The notes under the pieces: model-generated | What the model was told of the DNA's origin: nothing | Databases searched by the model: none | The model's input: the letters and a program-made list of their open reading frames with translations, nothing else | DNA from: Gracilariopsis chorda | Lineage: Eukaryota; Rhodophyta; Florideophyceae; Gracilariales; Gracilariaceae | Direction of reading: 5' to 3' | Assembly (NCBI GenBank): GCA_003194525.1 | Contig: NBIV01000044.1 | Location: 248,001 to 312,000, forward strand | DNA length: 64,000 nt | In this document: positions 9,537 to 21,378 of the stretch, in pieces | Layout: every line of letters begins with the position of its first letter | Numbering within the stretch: the first letter of the stretch is position 1 | Position numbers and translations under genes: made by a program

Positions 9537-11258
9537 CTACCAGTCAAATTCATTGAGCTTAGCATCTTCTCTGAGTTGAGCCGCTCTCTCTTCGTCTTTC
9601 TCCACCCCGTCAGCACCCCGTTCCAATAAATCTGCCAACATGTAGAAGGCATCTCCATTTCCGCATTCGGCTGCTCGCTCGTAGAGGGCGCACGCCCTTT
9701 CAGGGTCAGCGGGTACACCATCAGCACCCTCTTCCAGTAACTTTCCTAGCCTAGTTGCAGCCAGTGTATCCCCGAAGTCGATGCCTTCCTCGTACAACTC
9801 AAAAGATCGTTCTGGGTTCTTCGTAACACCGTATGATCCTTTCAAATATATGTCACCCAGTCGGCACATCGCTTGAGTTGAGCCTCTATCTACGGCCGTT
9901 TCCAGTAGATCGACGGCTCTATCGAGGTCCTGGGGTACATCATAATCTCCCTTCAGCACAATGTTTGCTAGTCGGATCAGTGCGCCAGGAAAACCTCTTT
10001 CAGCCGATGATTCGAAGAGCACCACAGCACGCTGCGGATCGGCCTCTATTTCTTCGGTTCCTGATTCTAACACACAGGCATGGTTAAACATCGCGCCAGC
10101 ACTACCAATCTCCGAGGCACGCTCGTAGAGCTCTAGAGCACGATGATGGTCCATTTCAACACCGTCCCCACCGTGCAGAAGGAGAACGGCGAGACGGTTC
10201 ATAGCAAATATATCCCCAACTTCAACCGCCTGCTCAAAGAGGTCTACAGCACGCTTTGCGTCAATCTGTAGATCGTCTCGTCCTTCCTCCAGTAGTGAAC
10301 CAAGGTAGAATAGCGCATCAGACTCCCCTATTTCTATAGCACGCTCATACAAGGCTACGGCGCGATGAACGTCTGCAGGATAGTCATCACCGCCATCCTG
10401 CAAAATCGCGGCTAGAGAACAAATGGCACTTCTCTGTCCGCTGTTAATGGCCATTTCATAGAGCGAGACAGCTCTTTCTGTGTTGACGGGGAAACCGTCC
10501 TTGCCATCCCTGTACATGCGGGCCAGGTGGCACATAGATCCACTGTGACCCTCATCAATGGCGCGCTCGTACAGCTCCCTTGCCCGCATAGGATCTGGTT
10601 CGACACCACCCTCTTCATCGCCATCCTCGAGCAAAAGTGCAAGGTCATTCATAGCGGTGCTACTGCCGTACTGGATTGCGCGTTCGTAGAGTACAATGGC
10701 ACGTTGCGGATCTTTGTCAATGCCTTCTGCTCCGTACCTCAGCAATCTTGCCAAACTGTGCAATGCGTCAAAGTTACCAGCGTCAACGGAAGCTTTATGA
10801 AGAGCAAGGGCACGCTTGGGATCGGCTGGCACACTGTCCTCTCCGGCATCCTCGCTGCCTTCTTCGAGAAGAAGGGCGAGACCATGCATGGCCTGGCAGC
10901 TTCCATCTGCTATGGCCTGCTCATATAAGCGCACGGCCTTCTGGGGGTTATGAGGGACGCCATGGGCACCGTCCTCGTAGAAGGAGGCAAGCGTGTACAG
11001 GGCATCTAGGTTGCCTGCACCGGCGGCGCGTTCGTACAATCGGACGGCACGCTGGGTATCCTGGCGGACGTTGGAGGTCTCGTTCAGTAGTAAACCAGCT
11101 AGGTTGACCATTGCTTCTAGATTGCCATTACTAGCGGCTAGCTCAAGGCCGCGAACATGCTGGTGGAGCTCGTTATCGGAAGCGGCACGGCGTAAAGCAA
11201 TCTGGTGGGCATGGGTTGCGGAGGAAGCAGGAGGAGTGGTAGTCCTTGCGAGCGCCAT
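9537..11258 (-). CDS. Sel1-like (TPR-type) repeat protein
   Basis: A 573-residue acidic protein made almost entirely of about 14 Sel1-like repeats. Each is 36-40 residues of the form A-x2-LYE-x-A-x3-G-x3-A-x3-LA-x-LL-x2-G-x5-D-x2-RA, from about residue 38 to 565. Sel1 repeats form alpha-solenoids that scaffold protein complexes, for example SEL1L/HRD3 in ER-associated degradation. Here there is no signal peptide and no membrane segment, so a soluble scaffold is more likely than an HRD3 homologue. The ATG at 11258 is the first in frame. The gene is intronless. No specific partner can be named from the sequence. Confidence 0.9.
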   Translation of the reverse strand: MALARTTTPPASSATHAHQIALRRAASDNELHQHVRGLELAASNGNLEAMVNLAGLLLNETSNVRQDTQRAVRLYERAAGAGNLDALYTLASFYEDGAHGVPHNPQKAVRLYEQAIADGSCQAMHGLALLLEEGSEDAGEDSVPADPKRALALHKASVDAGNFDALHSLARLLRYGAEGIDKDPQRAIVLYERAIQYGSSTAMNDLALLLEDGDEEGGVEPDPMRARELYERAIDEGHSGSMCHLARMYRDGKDGFPVNTERAVSLYEMAINSGQRSAICSLAAILQDGGDDYPADVHRAVALYERAIEIGESDALFYLGSLLEEGRDDLQIDAKRAVDLFEQAVEVGDIFAMNRLAVLLLHGGDGVEMDHHRALELYERASEIGSAGAMFNHACVLESGTEEIEADPQRAVVLFESSAERGFPGALIRLANIVLKGDYDVPQDLDRAVDLLETAVDRGSTQAMCRLGDIYLKGSYGVTKNPERSFELYEEGIDFGDTLAATRLGKLLEEGADGVPADPERACALYERAAECGNGDAFYMLADLLERGADGVEKDEERAAQLREDAKLNEFDW

Positions 11259-13402
11259 GGTGAGGAGGTAGATGAGAGGAAGAGTGGGGTGTAGAGTGGA
11301 ACAAGCGGAGGGTTGGTGGCTGTAGGAGGGAGGGGTGGCAGAAAGAACTGGAAGAGAGTAGGGGTGTAGAGGGGGGGGGAGGGGGGGAGAAGAAGAATCA
11401 AGAGGATTATCTGGAAGGGCGGAGCAAAGACACGGAGGTTAGGGCGGTTTGACGGCACTGGGCGGGCATGAAAGGAGGCTGAAAAGGGGACATGCGTTTC
11501 CGGTAGGACATGGAAGGCGGCGCTGTGTTGACAGGCGCGAGAGAAGGGCGGTCTTGAGTACTTGTACGGGGAAGATGCGTTGTTGTGCAGACAAAATTAT
11601 GTGCAGATGCAGAAGGGCTTCGTGACGTGGGCGATGGAACGTGACGGCTTCCGGTGTGGTAACGACACGGTTCCATCTCACATGTGGCACCGCTGTGGGC
11701 GCGCGCTCACCAGTGCTTGTCGTGATGCATTTGAAGGTAGACAGCGCCAAGCTGGCGAGTCAAGATGTTTGAACTCTCGAAAGACAAGCGACGGCAGCCG
11801 GCACTGCGCGAAGGGCGAGGTTGACCCAACTATATATATAACCTATGCATATCGTTGGTTGGCGCTGCAGCGACCAGCGCGCGCCTGGCTCGGACATGAA
11901 ATGAGTATGGGGGTGCGGCTTGTGGCGGAGTTAGCGCTTTCTCGCGGTGGTTTGGGTGCTCTCGAGACTTGGATGAGACCAGGTTTTTAGGTGCGTAAGC
12001 AGGCAAAAGCGTTGGTTGGGCACACGTCCGTCTCTGAAATGTTGTCACTCTAATAATCAGCGGCGGAATACTCGGGACCCAACGCGTTACGGGAAGCTGG
12101 CTCATTCGTACAGTATCATAGATGATCGTCATGTAGCCCTTACCCCATGGTTTGTGTACTCAAGGGCACTGTACGCCGGTGGCCGCTGTTTCGCCCCCGT
12201 TCTTGAGCTCCAAACAAATGGCCACCAAAGACGGTCGCCGGAAAGGTTTCTGACCGTGTGAGGTTTTCTTTAAGGCCAAAGCAGTCGGACTCGTGGATTT
12301 GGTGCAAAGCGGCTGGTGGAAAGCGGGGCGATTGATTGGATCTAGCGGAAAACACGGCAAAGGTGCGCAGCAACTGCGGTGCAGCACGAATGGGTTACCC
12401 AAGGGTAACTTTAAACCTCAGGTTTGCAAAATCGAGCACGCTTTCCACCAAAGCGCCATCGATGGCGGTAGCGAGTGATATTCCGAAGTGCAGCTTTTTA
12501 AACTGAGGCTCGTGACGGGGCATGGGGCAGGGGGCAAGTGTCATTTTGAGGTGGAGCACGGGGAAGGTGTTGCGGCCGCGTGGTGCTAAGATTATGTCCA
12601 CGTGGAGTGAGGGGAGATGATATGGACGTTATGTGTACGCACTCGAGGTTTGATGTTGTTGACGGGTACAAACATCGGGCAGTGGGATGTGGCGCACGGG
12701 AGTAGGGTCGGGACGCGTGCTACAAAGAGCTATGATGTAGGCAACAAACAAAGAGGCTGGGGGTGAAGTATGTGCTGTCGTAGTGGTAGGCGCGCAGTTT
12801 TCTCGAAAGAGCGGAGTCGTCAATAACATGTTAACCGTTTACCCTTCGATACATCACAAGTACTAGCGCTCAAAGGAGCGGTGGGTTTAGAAGAACAGAA
12901 GCGAAAGTGAGGGTGGGGGGTTGGCGGAAGGGGCGGTGGAAAGGTGCTGAAGGGGCGGTGGAAAGGTGCTGAAGGGAAGCGAAGGGGAGACGACTTTAGC
13001 TGTGAGCAAAGAGGTACAGTACTGTATGTGGCAGTAAATCAATGAATTGTGATGACCCCAGCGGAAAGGCTCAGTCTCGGTGTCGGTGCCTGCCATGGGC
13101 GGTGGGGTGCATGCAAAGCGACGATCGCGTATGAGTGTGTGAGTGATGAGAAGCAACGGGTGCCGCGCACTGTACCGCAAGAGGGCTGCGATGTATGACC
13201 ATATCCCTGCTGAATTTTAATGTACAGTAGAGTGTACTTTAATTTTTTTCAACGATAAGTTAGTCAGTATTGAGAATTTCAGGAAAACAAACCGAAATAC
13301 AAGCTGCTTGAGACGCCGAACAGCAATACCACGTAAGATAGACAGCTGTCAGTAGCTAGGCACCACCAAATAAAATATGCACCGGCCGCCGCCGCACGGG
13401 AG
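11259..13402. other. Spacer with G-rich tracts and a small tandem repeat
   Basis: About 2.1 kb without a convincing gene. It has purine-rich G tracts at 11370-11400 just upstream of the Sel1 gene, an inverted repeat GTTACCC-AA-GGGTAAC at 12394-12409, and a 22-bp unit (about GGGGCGGTGGAAAGGTGCTGAA) repeated roughly twice around 12928-12975. Confidence 0.5.
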
Positions 13403-14340
13403 TTGCGACGGTCGAGGGGGGGATCGCGAGCTTTCGTCTCAGGTTATGGACCCATCTACCGCATGACCCCACCCAGCCTCCCCACTGACGATCAACACCA
13501 AAGCAAACGATCCCTCCGCCAACAACGGCGAGAGCACCGAATCGAAGAACAAGAGTGTATCCGACACTTGCTCCACAACACGAAAATCAACGCAACAGAC
13601 AACACACACTCTACCGACACCACAAAGCATATCGGCATAATGTTCAACGACTATTCGAAACTACCAACCCTCTCTTACAACAAATTCTATTTGTGGAAGT
13701 CCGCACTGACCATCAACGCATACTTCTTCGATGCTTCCAACCTTATTACAACCCAAACAATCATACCGCCCGTCGACCCTGCACAACTCGAAACACATAT
13801 CACCAAAATCAACAAAGTCAAGGCGTTTGTCATCCAAAGCATCCCAGAGACCATCGCCACAAAACTCAGCGGAGACTTCTTCCAACTATTTCCGTTTGAA
13901 ATTCTTCAACTCATCGAATCACATATAGCGAACAAAAATCGCCAAAACCACAACATACTCGAAGCTAAAGCACGTAGCATATTCTTCCTCCCCGGTACGG
14001 ACCTAGAAAAATACATCCAGCAACACGAAATCGTCCGAACCAAATAATAAACGCCGCATATCCAAATATCCAAACTGAGGGCAACACGGTAAACTTCATG
14101 ATACAAGGACTCAGAAGAAACCTGGACTTTACAACTAATGCCATAGTAATCACAAGCAACCCACTTGCAACCATTCAATCATTCGCAAACCACACAAGAC
14201 AAGCTCTCTTACTCCAAGACGACTCTCAACCAAGCACAAACGTCCAGCCTTCCCCACACATAATGTATCTACGCTAGTACACTTCATGGCCACTGCAACC
14301 TCGCTTTGCACGTGCCAGACCATTTCAGCTCACCACCTCG
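13403..14340 (+). pseudogene. Ty1/copia gag remnant
   Basis: The frame 13403-14047 (about 214 codons) has a copia-type gag N-terminal segment: LPTLSYNKFYLWKSALTINAYF, then long helices with ETIATKLSG and EILQLIESHI. It stops at 14047. The remaining gag-like sequence up to 14340 is open only in other frames, so the reading frame is broken. The first in-frame ATG is near 13463. Codon use is A/C-rich, unlike the neighbouring host genes. The identification rests on general gag features and on the copia pol fragment that follows. Confidence 0.6.
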
Positions 14341-15369
14341 ATGGACAAACGATGCCCTAAGCCAGAAGGGTGGAAAGGGCCTTGGTGCACATTTTACGCA
14401 TCTGGCACCCACAACACAAACGAATGCCGAGTTCGCCGCAGAGTTGGGCAGCCTCCACAACAATATCAGGCTAGAGCAATGCGAATAGACGACAGCATCA
14501 ATCCCGAATTAGAAGAACTCGGCCTCCGCCTGTCCACGATCAAACAGGCCATGCAGCCGCATGCTGTTAATCCACAAGACGGTACGATATATGTTCTCGA
14601 CTCCGCAGCCCACCCCTCCGATATCACTAAGAAAACTGAGCTGCAACCGCTGAACACAGCACTCACTACCAACACTGCCGACGGTCGAACGCATAACGTA
14701 ACACACCGTGGACAGATAACGCTGCCAAGGAGCAATAAACTGATCACAATCCTGACAGCTCTATATTCCCCATCTCTGCAATCAAATCTCATCTCCGTTC
14801 ACGTCGTAGCACGGACATATGGCAAAGTATCATCCTTTCCAAATTCAGCCTTCATCCATGACCGTCGAAACAATAACAAAGTTATCACTTCCGCCACTCA
14901 CACCAATGGTACTTATGTACTGAACATCACAAAAATGCGTTGCAGACGGCAAATAAAGGACACGTTATCAGCATATGGCACGCGCACAATACCCCATAAT
15001 TGTCACCGACCAACGCGCAAACGGGCGCCACGCAAGCCACAACAACCACACCAGGCGACCACCACGACCACCAATACGAAGCAACCAGCGTTCTTCACAC
15101 CGACCACCCAAACAGCGCTACCAAAACATCTCCACAGCATTGCCATCGACACGCATTCAGAGGCGAAACCAACCCACGTCAAACTGATGCACGATTGGCA
15201 CTTGAGACTAGGACACCCCCATCCACGCACGATCCAGAAAATGGCAAAGCAACGGCTGTTACCCAATATCCCTGAGATATTGGCAAAACCTGTGGCCCCC
15301 ATCACCTGCAGCGGCTGCCATACAGCGAAACTGCGCCCATCTCTGCACCCAAAAACGACACATACCACA
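14341..15369 (+). pseudogene. Ty1/copia zinc knuckle, protease and integrase N-terminus (truncated)
   Basis: It opens with a degenerate CCHC knuckle (WCTFYASGTHNTNEC; the second Cys is replaced). A copia protease core follows: VLDSAAHPSDI, with DSAA in place of the usual DSGA. The GAG-pre-integrase domain has HLRLGHPHPRTIQKM and a C-x2-C (TCSGCH). No integrase catalytic core, RT or RNase H follows, because the left LTR of the gypsy element begins at 15370. The copia sequence does not resume on the other side of that element. This is a dead fragment. Confidence 0.8.
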
Positions 15370-16195
15370 TGTGGTGCAATGCCTCAAAGGGGAAAAACAC
15401 CGAAAGACGTTCGGGATCTTCCTCTCACGAGGTGAACCCAGTTGGGTAGAGCCCTCCCAGAGGTGTCACGGCGAAGCCGGTTTGTAAGACCAGGGACACC
15501 TGTCGCGACTCGCGCAGGGAGGTGAAGGCGAAGAATCGGTATCCGCGTGAGCGGGGTGTGGTCCTCACTAGAGGTATGTTTCCACGTAAGTGGGGGTGTG
15601 TGAGCGGATGCGCACACGAGGGCCGCGGATAGCGGGAGGTGCTACCCTAAAAAGGGGAAAAAGGAAGGGCGAAGAGGAGGAAGAGAGGACGATGTGAGTC
15701 GCGAGAGCGACGAGCAGATACGGCAATGCCGGTGGACAGGACTCCCTATACAGGGCGAAACACCAATATGATTGGAACAATTATACTCCCAGTGATGGGT
15801 CCCTTTAGATGTGCAAGGGGGTTAGATGTCCCGTGGTTTACGGCGTTTCCCTCCAAGGAGGAGTAGAGTACGCGCGCAAGCGGCAACAACTAGAGCCAAT
15901 TCCCCAGGTTGGGGCCCCTTGTTGGGGAAGGTTTACTGGTGCGACGGCAGTGCGCCGTCGCACTAAGTACTAGCTTCCCAGAAATGGGTGTGAAAATAAT
16001 AAATAAAATCAACTAAATACTCCACATTTCGTGGCAACATCTACTACTGTGGCCAACCACCAATTGACCCAAAACCGTGTCCAACGTGTCCATATCCACC
16101 ATACTGGGGCGTAGTTCATATACACACTACACAACCGATAATATCGGGAAAGCGTTCAAGTACCAAGAATCCCTCCCTGACGGCGTTGCACTACA
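15370..16195 (-). repeat. 3' LTR of the chromovirus (left copy)
   Basis: An 826-bp repeat starting TGTGGTGCAA and ending TTGCACTACA on the plus strand, so the ends are near-perfect inverted repeats. It is identical to the right LTR from 15385 to 16005. In the last 190 bp (the 5' end of U3 on the element's strand) I count about 13 substitutions and one indel. It carries many small stem-loops; the largest is at 15939-15963 (10-bp arms). Confidence 0.92.
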
Positions 16196-16210
16196 TATCC
16201 CCCCCCTAAG
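16196..16210 (-). other. Polypurine tract
   Basis: Read on the element's strand, CTTAGGGGGGGGATA directly precedes the TG of the 3' LTR, as expected for the plus-strand primer of reverse transcription. Confidence 0.7.
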
Positions 16211-16451
16211 ACGGGAAAACGACCGCGGACGCGGAGGGTTCCCAGACGAAAATGGGTGATAAAAGCGCGTACGCCGTCTCCGGTTCTTCTTTCCTGGCAT
16301 AGCCGGCTATTGTAGTATAGTGTTGTGGGGAGCTAGCTGCTCCCTTGAATAAACTTTCCCGTTTTGAACGGTGATTCTCGTTTGAGTTCCCCGTCTTCGA
16401 CGGACCTTGCCTTGTTATCCTTTCCTATCGCCCTCCCTTCGCGCGGCAACG

Positions 16452-19400
16452 TTACCCAACTTGGGCATTTACCAGCGTGGCTGGGGGTGCAGTTCCCGTT
16501 TGACGGTGGTATCGCAGGACCTGCGACCGTGGGAGGTGTTCGATCGGCTCCCACGTATCCCCACTGGGGTCATACCCGTACCAGCGGACGCGGTATTGTA
16601 GAATACCATCCTGGTCCCAGGTGTGTCCGACAAGTCGGTCTACTACGAACTCTCGTTCGTAGACCTGCCGGCCGTGCCGGGTGGTGGTTGTACTTCCTTG
16701 CGGGGGCTGCCCGCTGTGCGGTATAATGTCCCTTAGCAGGGTGTTCGGCGATAACTCCGGCGTTGCCGTGCGCGGTGATAGCGGCCGCTGCTGATGCGGG
16801 AAGATATCCCTCAAGAGGGTGTGTGGTGCCACGGTTTTCACCGGCAAGTCATTCCCCATTGGGGCAGGTTCATTTCCGCTTTCGCGGTATTGCGGGCGAA
16901 CCGCCAGTCGGCGGGGGACTTGGGCTCCGCCTTCGCCGTTGAGCTCACGAACCGCGAGTTTGCGGGAAGATGACCGCTCCTGCGGGATCGGCATTTCCAC
17001 AATCCCCTGGGGGTTCCCGTGCGACACGGTGATTGGGTGGCAAACCGCCTCCCTGCCAGGCGCACGAGCGCTCTGCACCATACGTTCCGGCGACGCCGTG
17101 GTGTCCCCGGCTACTGACGGGTTACCTGGGGCTAACTCCGGTACACCAGTATTTTGGTCAAAATTCCCCTTTGGGGGGTGCCGGGCAGGTGCCGATGACA
17201 CTCTTTTCAGGGGAATTGCCGCTAAGCGCGGTGCACCATCTCCATGAGGAGGAGCAGCGTCCGGTACGACCGGTTTCGAGCTTGCGATGGCGCGCGTTTT
17301 TCCCGAGTTCCTCGGTTCTTCGCCGCAGCGTTGCGGGAGGTGGAGCAAATTATTCCCCGTAGCGGGGGCTTCGATTCCGTCAACGAAGGGAGGCGTTTCC
17401 GGTGCTTGCGAGCCAGGGCTTAAAGCTTCGACTGCGGCTTGGCTGCCTTTTTCCCCAGGTTGGGTGTGGGGATTTCCCAGCGGCGCTGGTGTATCTGGGC
17501 GCCTCTTCTCCGAAGGGCGCGGGTCTGATCGACCTGATTGAACCGCTTCCGCGGGGACTTCCGCCAACGGCGGCTTCGAGGCATCGCCCTGCTCAGGGGA
17601 TTGGGGGAAATCGTCACCATACTCCCTTATCGGGGATCCTTCCCTGACAGGGGTGTGCGGTAGTTGCGCTTCAACTTCCCGTGTAGCACGGTATATTTTC
17701 CGCGTTTGTGGCGATGCCTCCGGGGATGGATCGGGCGATTGCCTTTCCGCTGCTGCGGTATTGGAGTGAGGCTTCTCGTTTTCCCGTGACAAACGGTGTA
17801 TTTGCCGCTTTTGCGGGGCCTGCGCGTCTGGTTCCTGTTGCACAGCACTGCCCGGGAACGGGGGATTAGTGTCGCGTGACATACTCCGTGCTCCACGGTC
17901 AGTGTTCCGTATGTTACGGTGTGTTTCCCGTTGCGACGGCGATATTGTTCCTCGAAAACGAGTGTTCTCCTCCCCCTCCTTAGACGGAGCGGCGGGATAA
18001 GGGATAACATTCCCCGCCTGGCGGGTATAGATGCGCGCCAGTGGGGCAGACGTGGTAGGGGCGGGCGCTGAGGGGCCCGAATTACCCGGCTGAGCCGGTG
18101 AGTCCGACAGAGTCGGTAGGTCTGAGAGTCCCCGGCTGGGGTGTGGTAGTACCGTAGGTCTAGTACTCCCGGATGGTTCCGGTGTTGCAGAGTCCGTAGA
18201 AACGGGGTGGCCTGGATCCAAGACTACCTCTGACGAGGGAGGAGGGGCAAGGACAACACGATCACGGGAAATCCGTTCGTGCGTGTCCCCCATCTCTACC
18301 ACGACAGTGTCTGTGTTAACAGAGATGACCTTGAAGGGTCCATCCGCCACAGGCGAGAGTTTGTGACGCTTCTCCCGTTCCAGGTTGTAGTATTCCTTCC
18401 TGATGAAGACGTAGTTATCTGCCCGAATCGGGGGGGTCTTTCCTCGCAAGCGAGCGTCAAAATTCCGCTTGTAAGCGGCTTGGGCCCGTGCCATAGACTT
18501 CTGCGCAGCGGGGACCAGCTTGGAAAGCCATTGCTTCCATTGCTGCCGGTAGATACCCACAGATGGGAAATTGTCCAAGGTAGCTTGGGGTTCCAGCGCC
18601 ACAGGCGGGGGTGTTCTAGATAGAACCAACTCGAATGGCGAAACTCCGGTAGTCCGGTGTACCTGCGTATTGTACGCGTAGGTTACCGCATCAGCGTAGA
18701 GATCCCAATTCATTGGGTGGTCAGCGACGTAGGAACGTAACGCCGCGAGTAACGTCCGGTTAAACCGTTCAACTTGCCCATTACACTGGGGGTGGTAGGT
18801 AGTCGTGAACAAGTTCTTGACATCCAGGATGCGACAAACATCCTGGAAGAACTTGCTCACGAACTGCTTCCCGTTGTCGGAGAGCACCTCCACAGGGGGA
18901 CCGTAGACAAAAATCCAGTGCGTCACCAGAGCCTGGGCCACCGTGAGAGCGGTTATCCTCCGAAGAGGGACAGTCCGTACCAGCTTAGAAAAGCGGTCGG
19001 TGATGACAAGTAGGAACTTGTTTCCACGTTTTGTGGTGAGTAGTGGTCCGAGAAGATCAATTGCGATAAACTCGAGTGGCGCCCTTGCGGGGAATAGTTT
19101 CATCTTCTTCGCATTTTTGCGGAGCTTGACGCGATTCTTCGCGCATTCGCTACAAAACCGCACAGTTGCGTAGCAATCCACGGCCATTGCGGGCCAATAG
19201 AAATCCCTTCGCAGGGTTAGGTAGAGTTTCCTCCCACCTGGGTGACCTCCAATGGGGGCGTAGTGTGATAGATGTAACACCCGCGATTGTAGGGAATGTG
19301 GTACCACAATCTGTGGGCGGGCTTCGACCTTTCTTACGAGGTAGCCTTTGTCGTTTACCCCGAAAGGGAGATCTTCACCACCGTTGATACGGGCACGAAT

Positions 19401-20534
19401 TCTCGCACAGAATGGGTCGCCGAATTGTTCTCGGATCATTTCTTCCGGTGATACCGGTACAAAGTTTCCCGGTAACGGGTTCTCAGATTTATCTCGCGAT
19501 GCGAGTAGTTCGTCAAAATCAGCATCCTCGTCCCAGGTTTCTGGCCTAGCCTCGACGGCATATTCCGGATCATCCGGGTCTATAGCCATGAAGCATGGGA
19601 CTTCATCATCCTCCGTTGGGAGTGCTTCCCCACTTGTGGGTAACCGCGATAAAGCGTCGGCCTGGGTGTTCTGCGCACCCTTTTTATAAATGACTTGAAA
19701 GTCATATTCCGCGAGGTGGAGTCTCCAGCGCATGAGGCGTCCCGACGGGTCGGAGATATTCATCAACCACCTCAATGAGGAATGATCCGTGTACACGGTG
19801 AAATGAATTCCCATAAGGTAGGGGCGCAGAGTGGTCATCGCCCATACGACGGCGAGGCACTCTTTCTCCGATACGGAGTAGTTCCGCTCATGAACATTGA
19901 GCGAGCGCGACCAATAACCAATTGGATGTCGTTCCCCCTCGGGGGTGGTTTGAAAAAGAGCACACCCGACTTGGTAGTCGCTCGAGTCCGTATCTACGGA
20001 GTATGGCAACCCAAGTTTTGGGAGATGTAGGATTGGTGCTGATGTGACAGCCTCCTTCAAGGAGTTAAAAGCTTCCGATTGCTCGGGCGTAAATGTTCCC
20101 AGTTTTGGGGGGTTCCCCTTTCGCAACAACGCGTTCAGGGGCGCCGCAGTATCCGAAAAGTTCGGGATAAACCGTCGATAGACGTTGACCAGCCCCAGAA
20201 AGGAGCGCAGTTCCGTTTGAGTACGGGGTTCTTTCGCCTCAACGAGGGATTTGACTCGAGCTTTCTCGATCGCTAACCGTCCAAGACGGATAATGTGACC
20301 CAGATACTTCACAGTATCTGTGAAAAACTCGCATTTCCTCAACTTGAGGGTAATTCCCGCATCGCGGAGTACGGTCAGCACGTCTCGGACGTGAGTGAGA
20401 TGGTCGTCCAACGAGTTGGAGAAGATGATAATATCATCAAGGTAGACCAGACAACTCCGCCACTTAAAGCGGTTGAGTAGAATATCTACTGCACGCTGAA
20501 AGGTGGCGGGGGCGTTGGTTAACCCAAATGGCAT
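16452..20534 (-). pseudogene. Chromovirus pol: RT C-terminal part, RNase H, integrase, linker, chromodomain
   Basis: A 1360-codon open frame downstream of the TAG at 20610. It starts in the RT palm at MPFGLTNAPATFQ, followed by the catalytic YLDD (CLVYLDDIIIFS). RNase H has VDTDSSDYQVGCALFQ and YTDHSSLRWL. Integrase has an HHCC-type zinc site (HLSHYAPIGGH..CSECAK) and the D,D,E core (AIDLLG, LSDNGKQF, CNGQVERFNR). A GPF module (DGPFKVISV) lies near 18330. A chromodomain (YEREFVVDRLVGHTW..YRVRWYGY..DTWEPIEHL) lies near 16580-16650. Between GPF and the chromodomain are about 530 low-complexity residues rich in Pro, Ser and Arg, which most chromoviruses lack. Confidence 0.93.
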
Positions 20535-20609
20535 CCGCTTGAAGCGGTACGTTCCTGCATGGCAGGTGAATGCGGTTTTGTCGCGATCCTCCTGTCTGAC
20601 AGGTACTTG

Positions 20610-21378
20610 CTAATATCCCCAATTGGCGTCAAGGGCCGTGAACACGGTGGCGTCTCCAAGGGAGTCAATGCACTCGTCCATACGAGGGATGGGGTACGTG
20701 TCCCTAACAGTCACGGCATTGAGCCGGCAGTAGTCGACACAGAACCTCCAGGTTCCGTCGGCCTTTAAAGCCAGTACAACTGGGGATGCCCAGGGTGATT
20801 GAGCGGGCTCAATCACATCTGCGCGGAGCATCTTGTCCACTTGGGACTGCTCCTCTTCCCGAGCTTTCGGAGCTGCCCTGTAAGGGGGTTGTGCAACCGG
20901 TCGCGCACCGGGGGATTAAATCGATCCGGTGTTCGGTTGCATTAATCTCGCCAAGCGAGCCATCCCACATTGTGGTGAATTCCCGTAACATAGTACGGAG
21001 TTTGGCGCGGTGCGACTCTAGCACGTGGCTGAAGTCCAGCGCTTCAAGTGCTTTTTCCGGATCAATCCGGTCGTTGCTCGATGGAGCATTGTCCTGTGGA
21101 ACAGGTGTGGTTCGTAATTCCGAGTTACTCGGTATGTTCGACGCTGAAGTAGCGGTTTCCTCCCCCTCCTTAGACTTGACGTCTTCGGACGGCGGGGCGA
21201 ACTCCTCAGAAGAGGTGGCAACTCCGAGTACATCGGCGGCTGTCATCTTTGTTGGCAGCATTCCCATAGGATGGGGGGTTACACTCCCAATTACTTGGTG
21301 TTTGACCAGATACTGGGGGTGTTTGCCAAGGTTGGCAACCAATATCCGGAAAGGAACATCCGGGGAAATGGAGACAAT
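20610..21378 (-). pseudogene. Chromovirus pol: protease-RT linker and RT N-terminal part, frameshifted
   Basis: The segment after the TGA (21379) reads FRILVANLGKHPQYLVKH and then a variable linker up to EHRIDLIP. At the G5 run (20910-20914) the RT homology moves to another frame, which continues QPPYRAAPKAREEEQ and SPWASPVVLALKADGTWRFCVDYCRLNAVT up to TALDANWGY. A TAG (20610-20612) stands where a conserved Trp codon usually follows this motif. One extra base in the homopolymer would explain the frameshift; a sequencing error is possible. Confidence 0.88.

Noticed and set aside
11562-11990. 142-codon plus-strand frame
   Set aside because: No domain, covered by equally long frames on the other strand; probably chance in GC-rich spacer.
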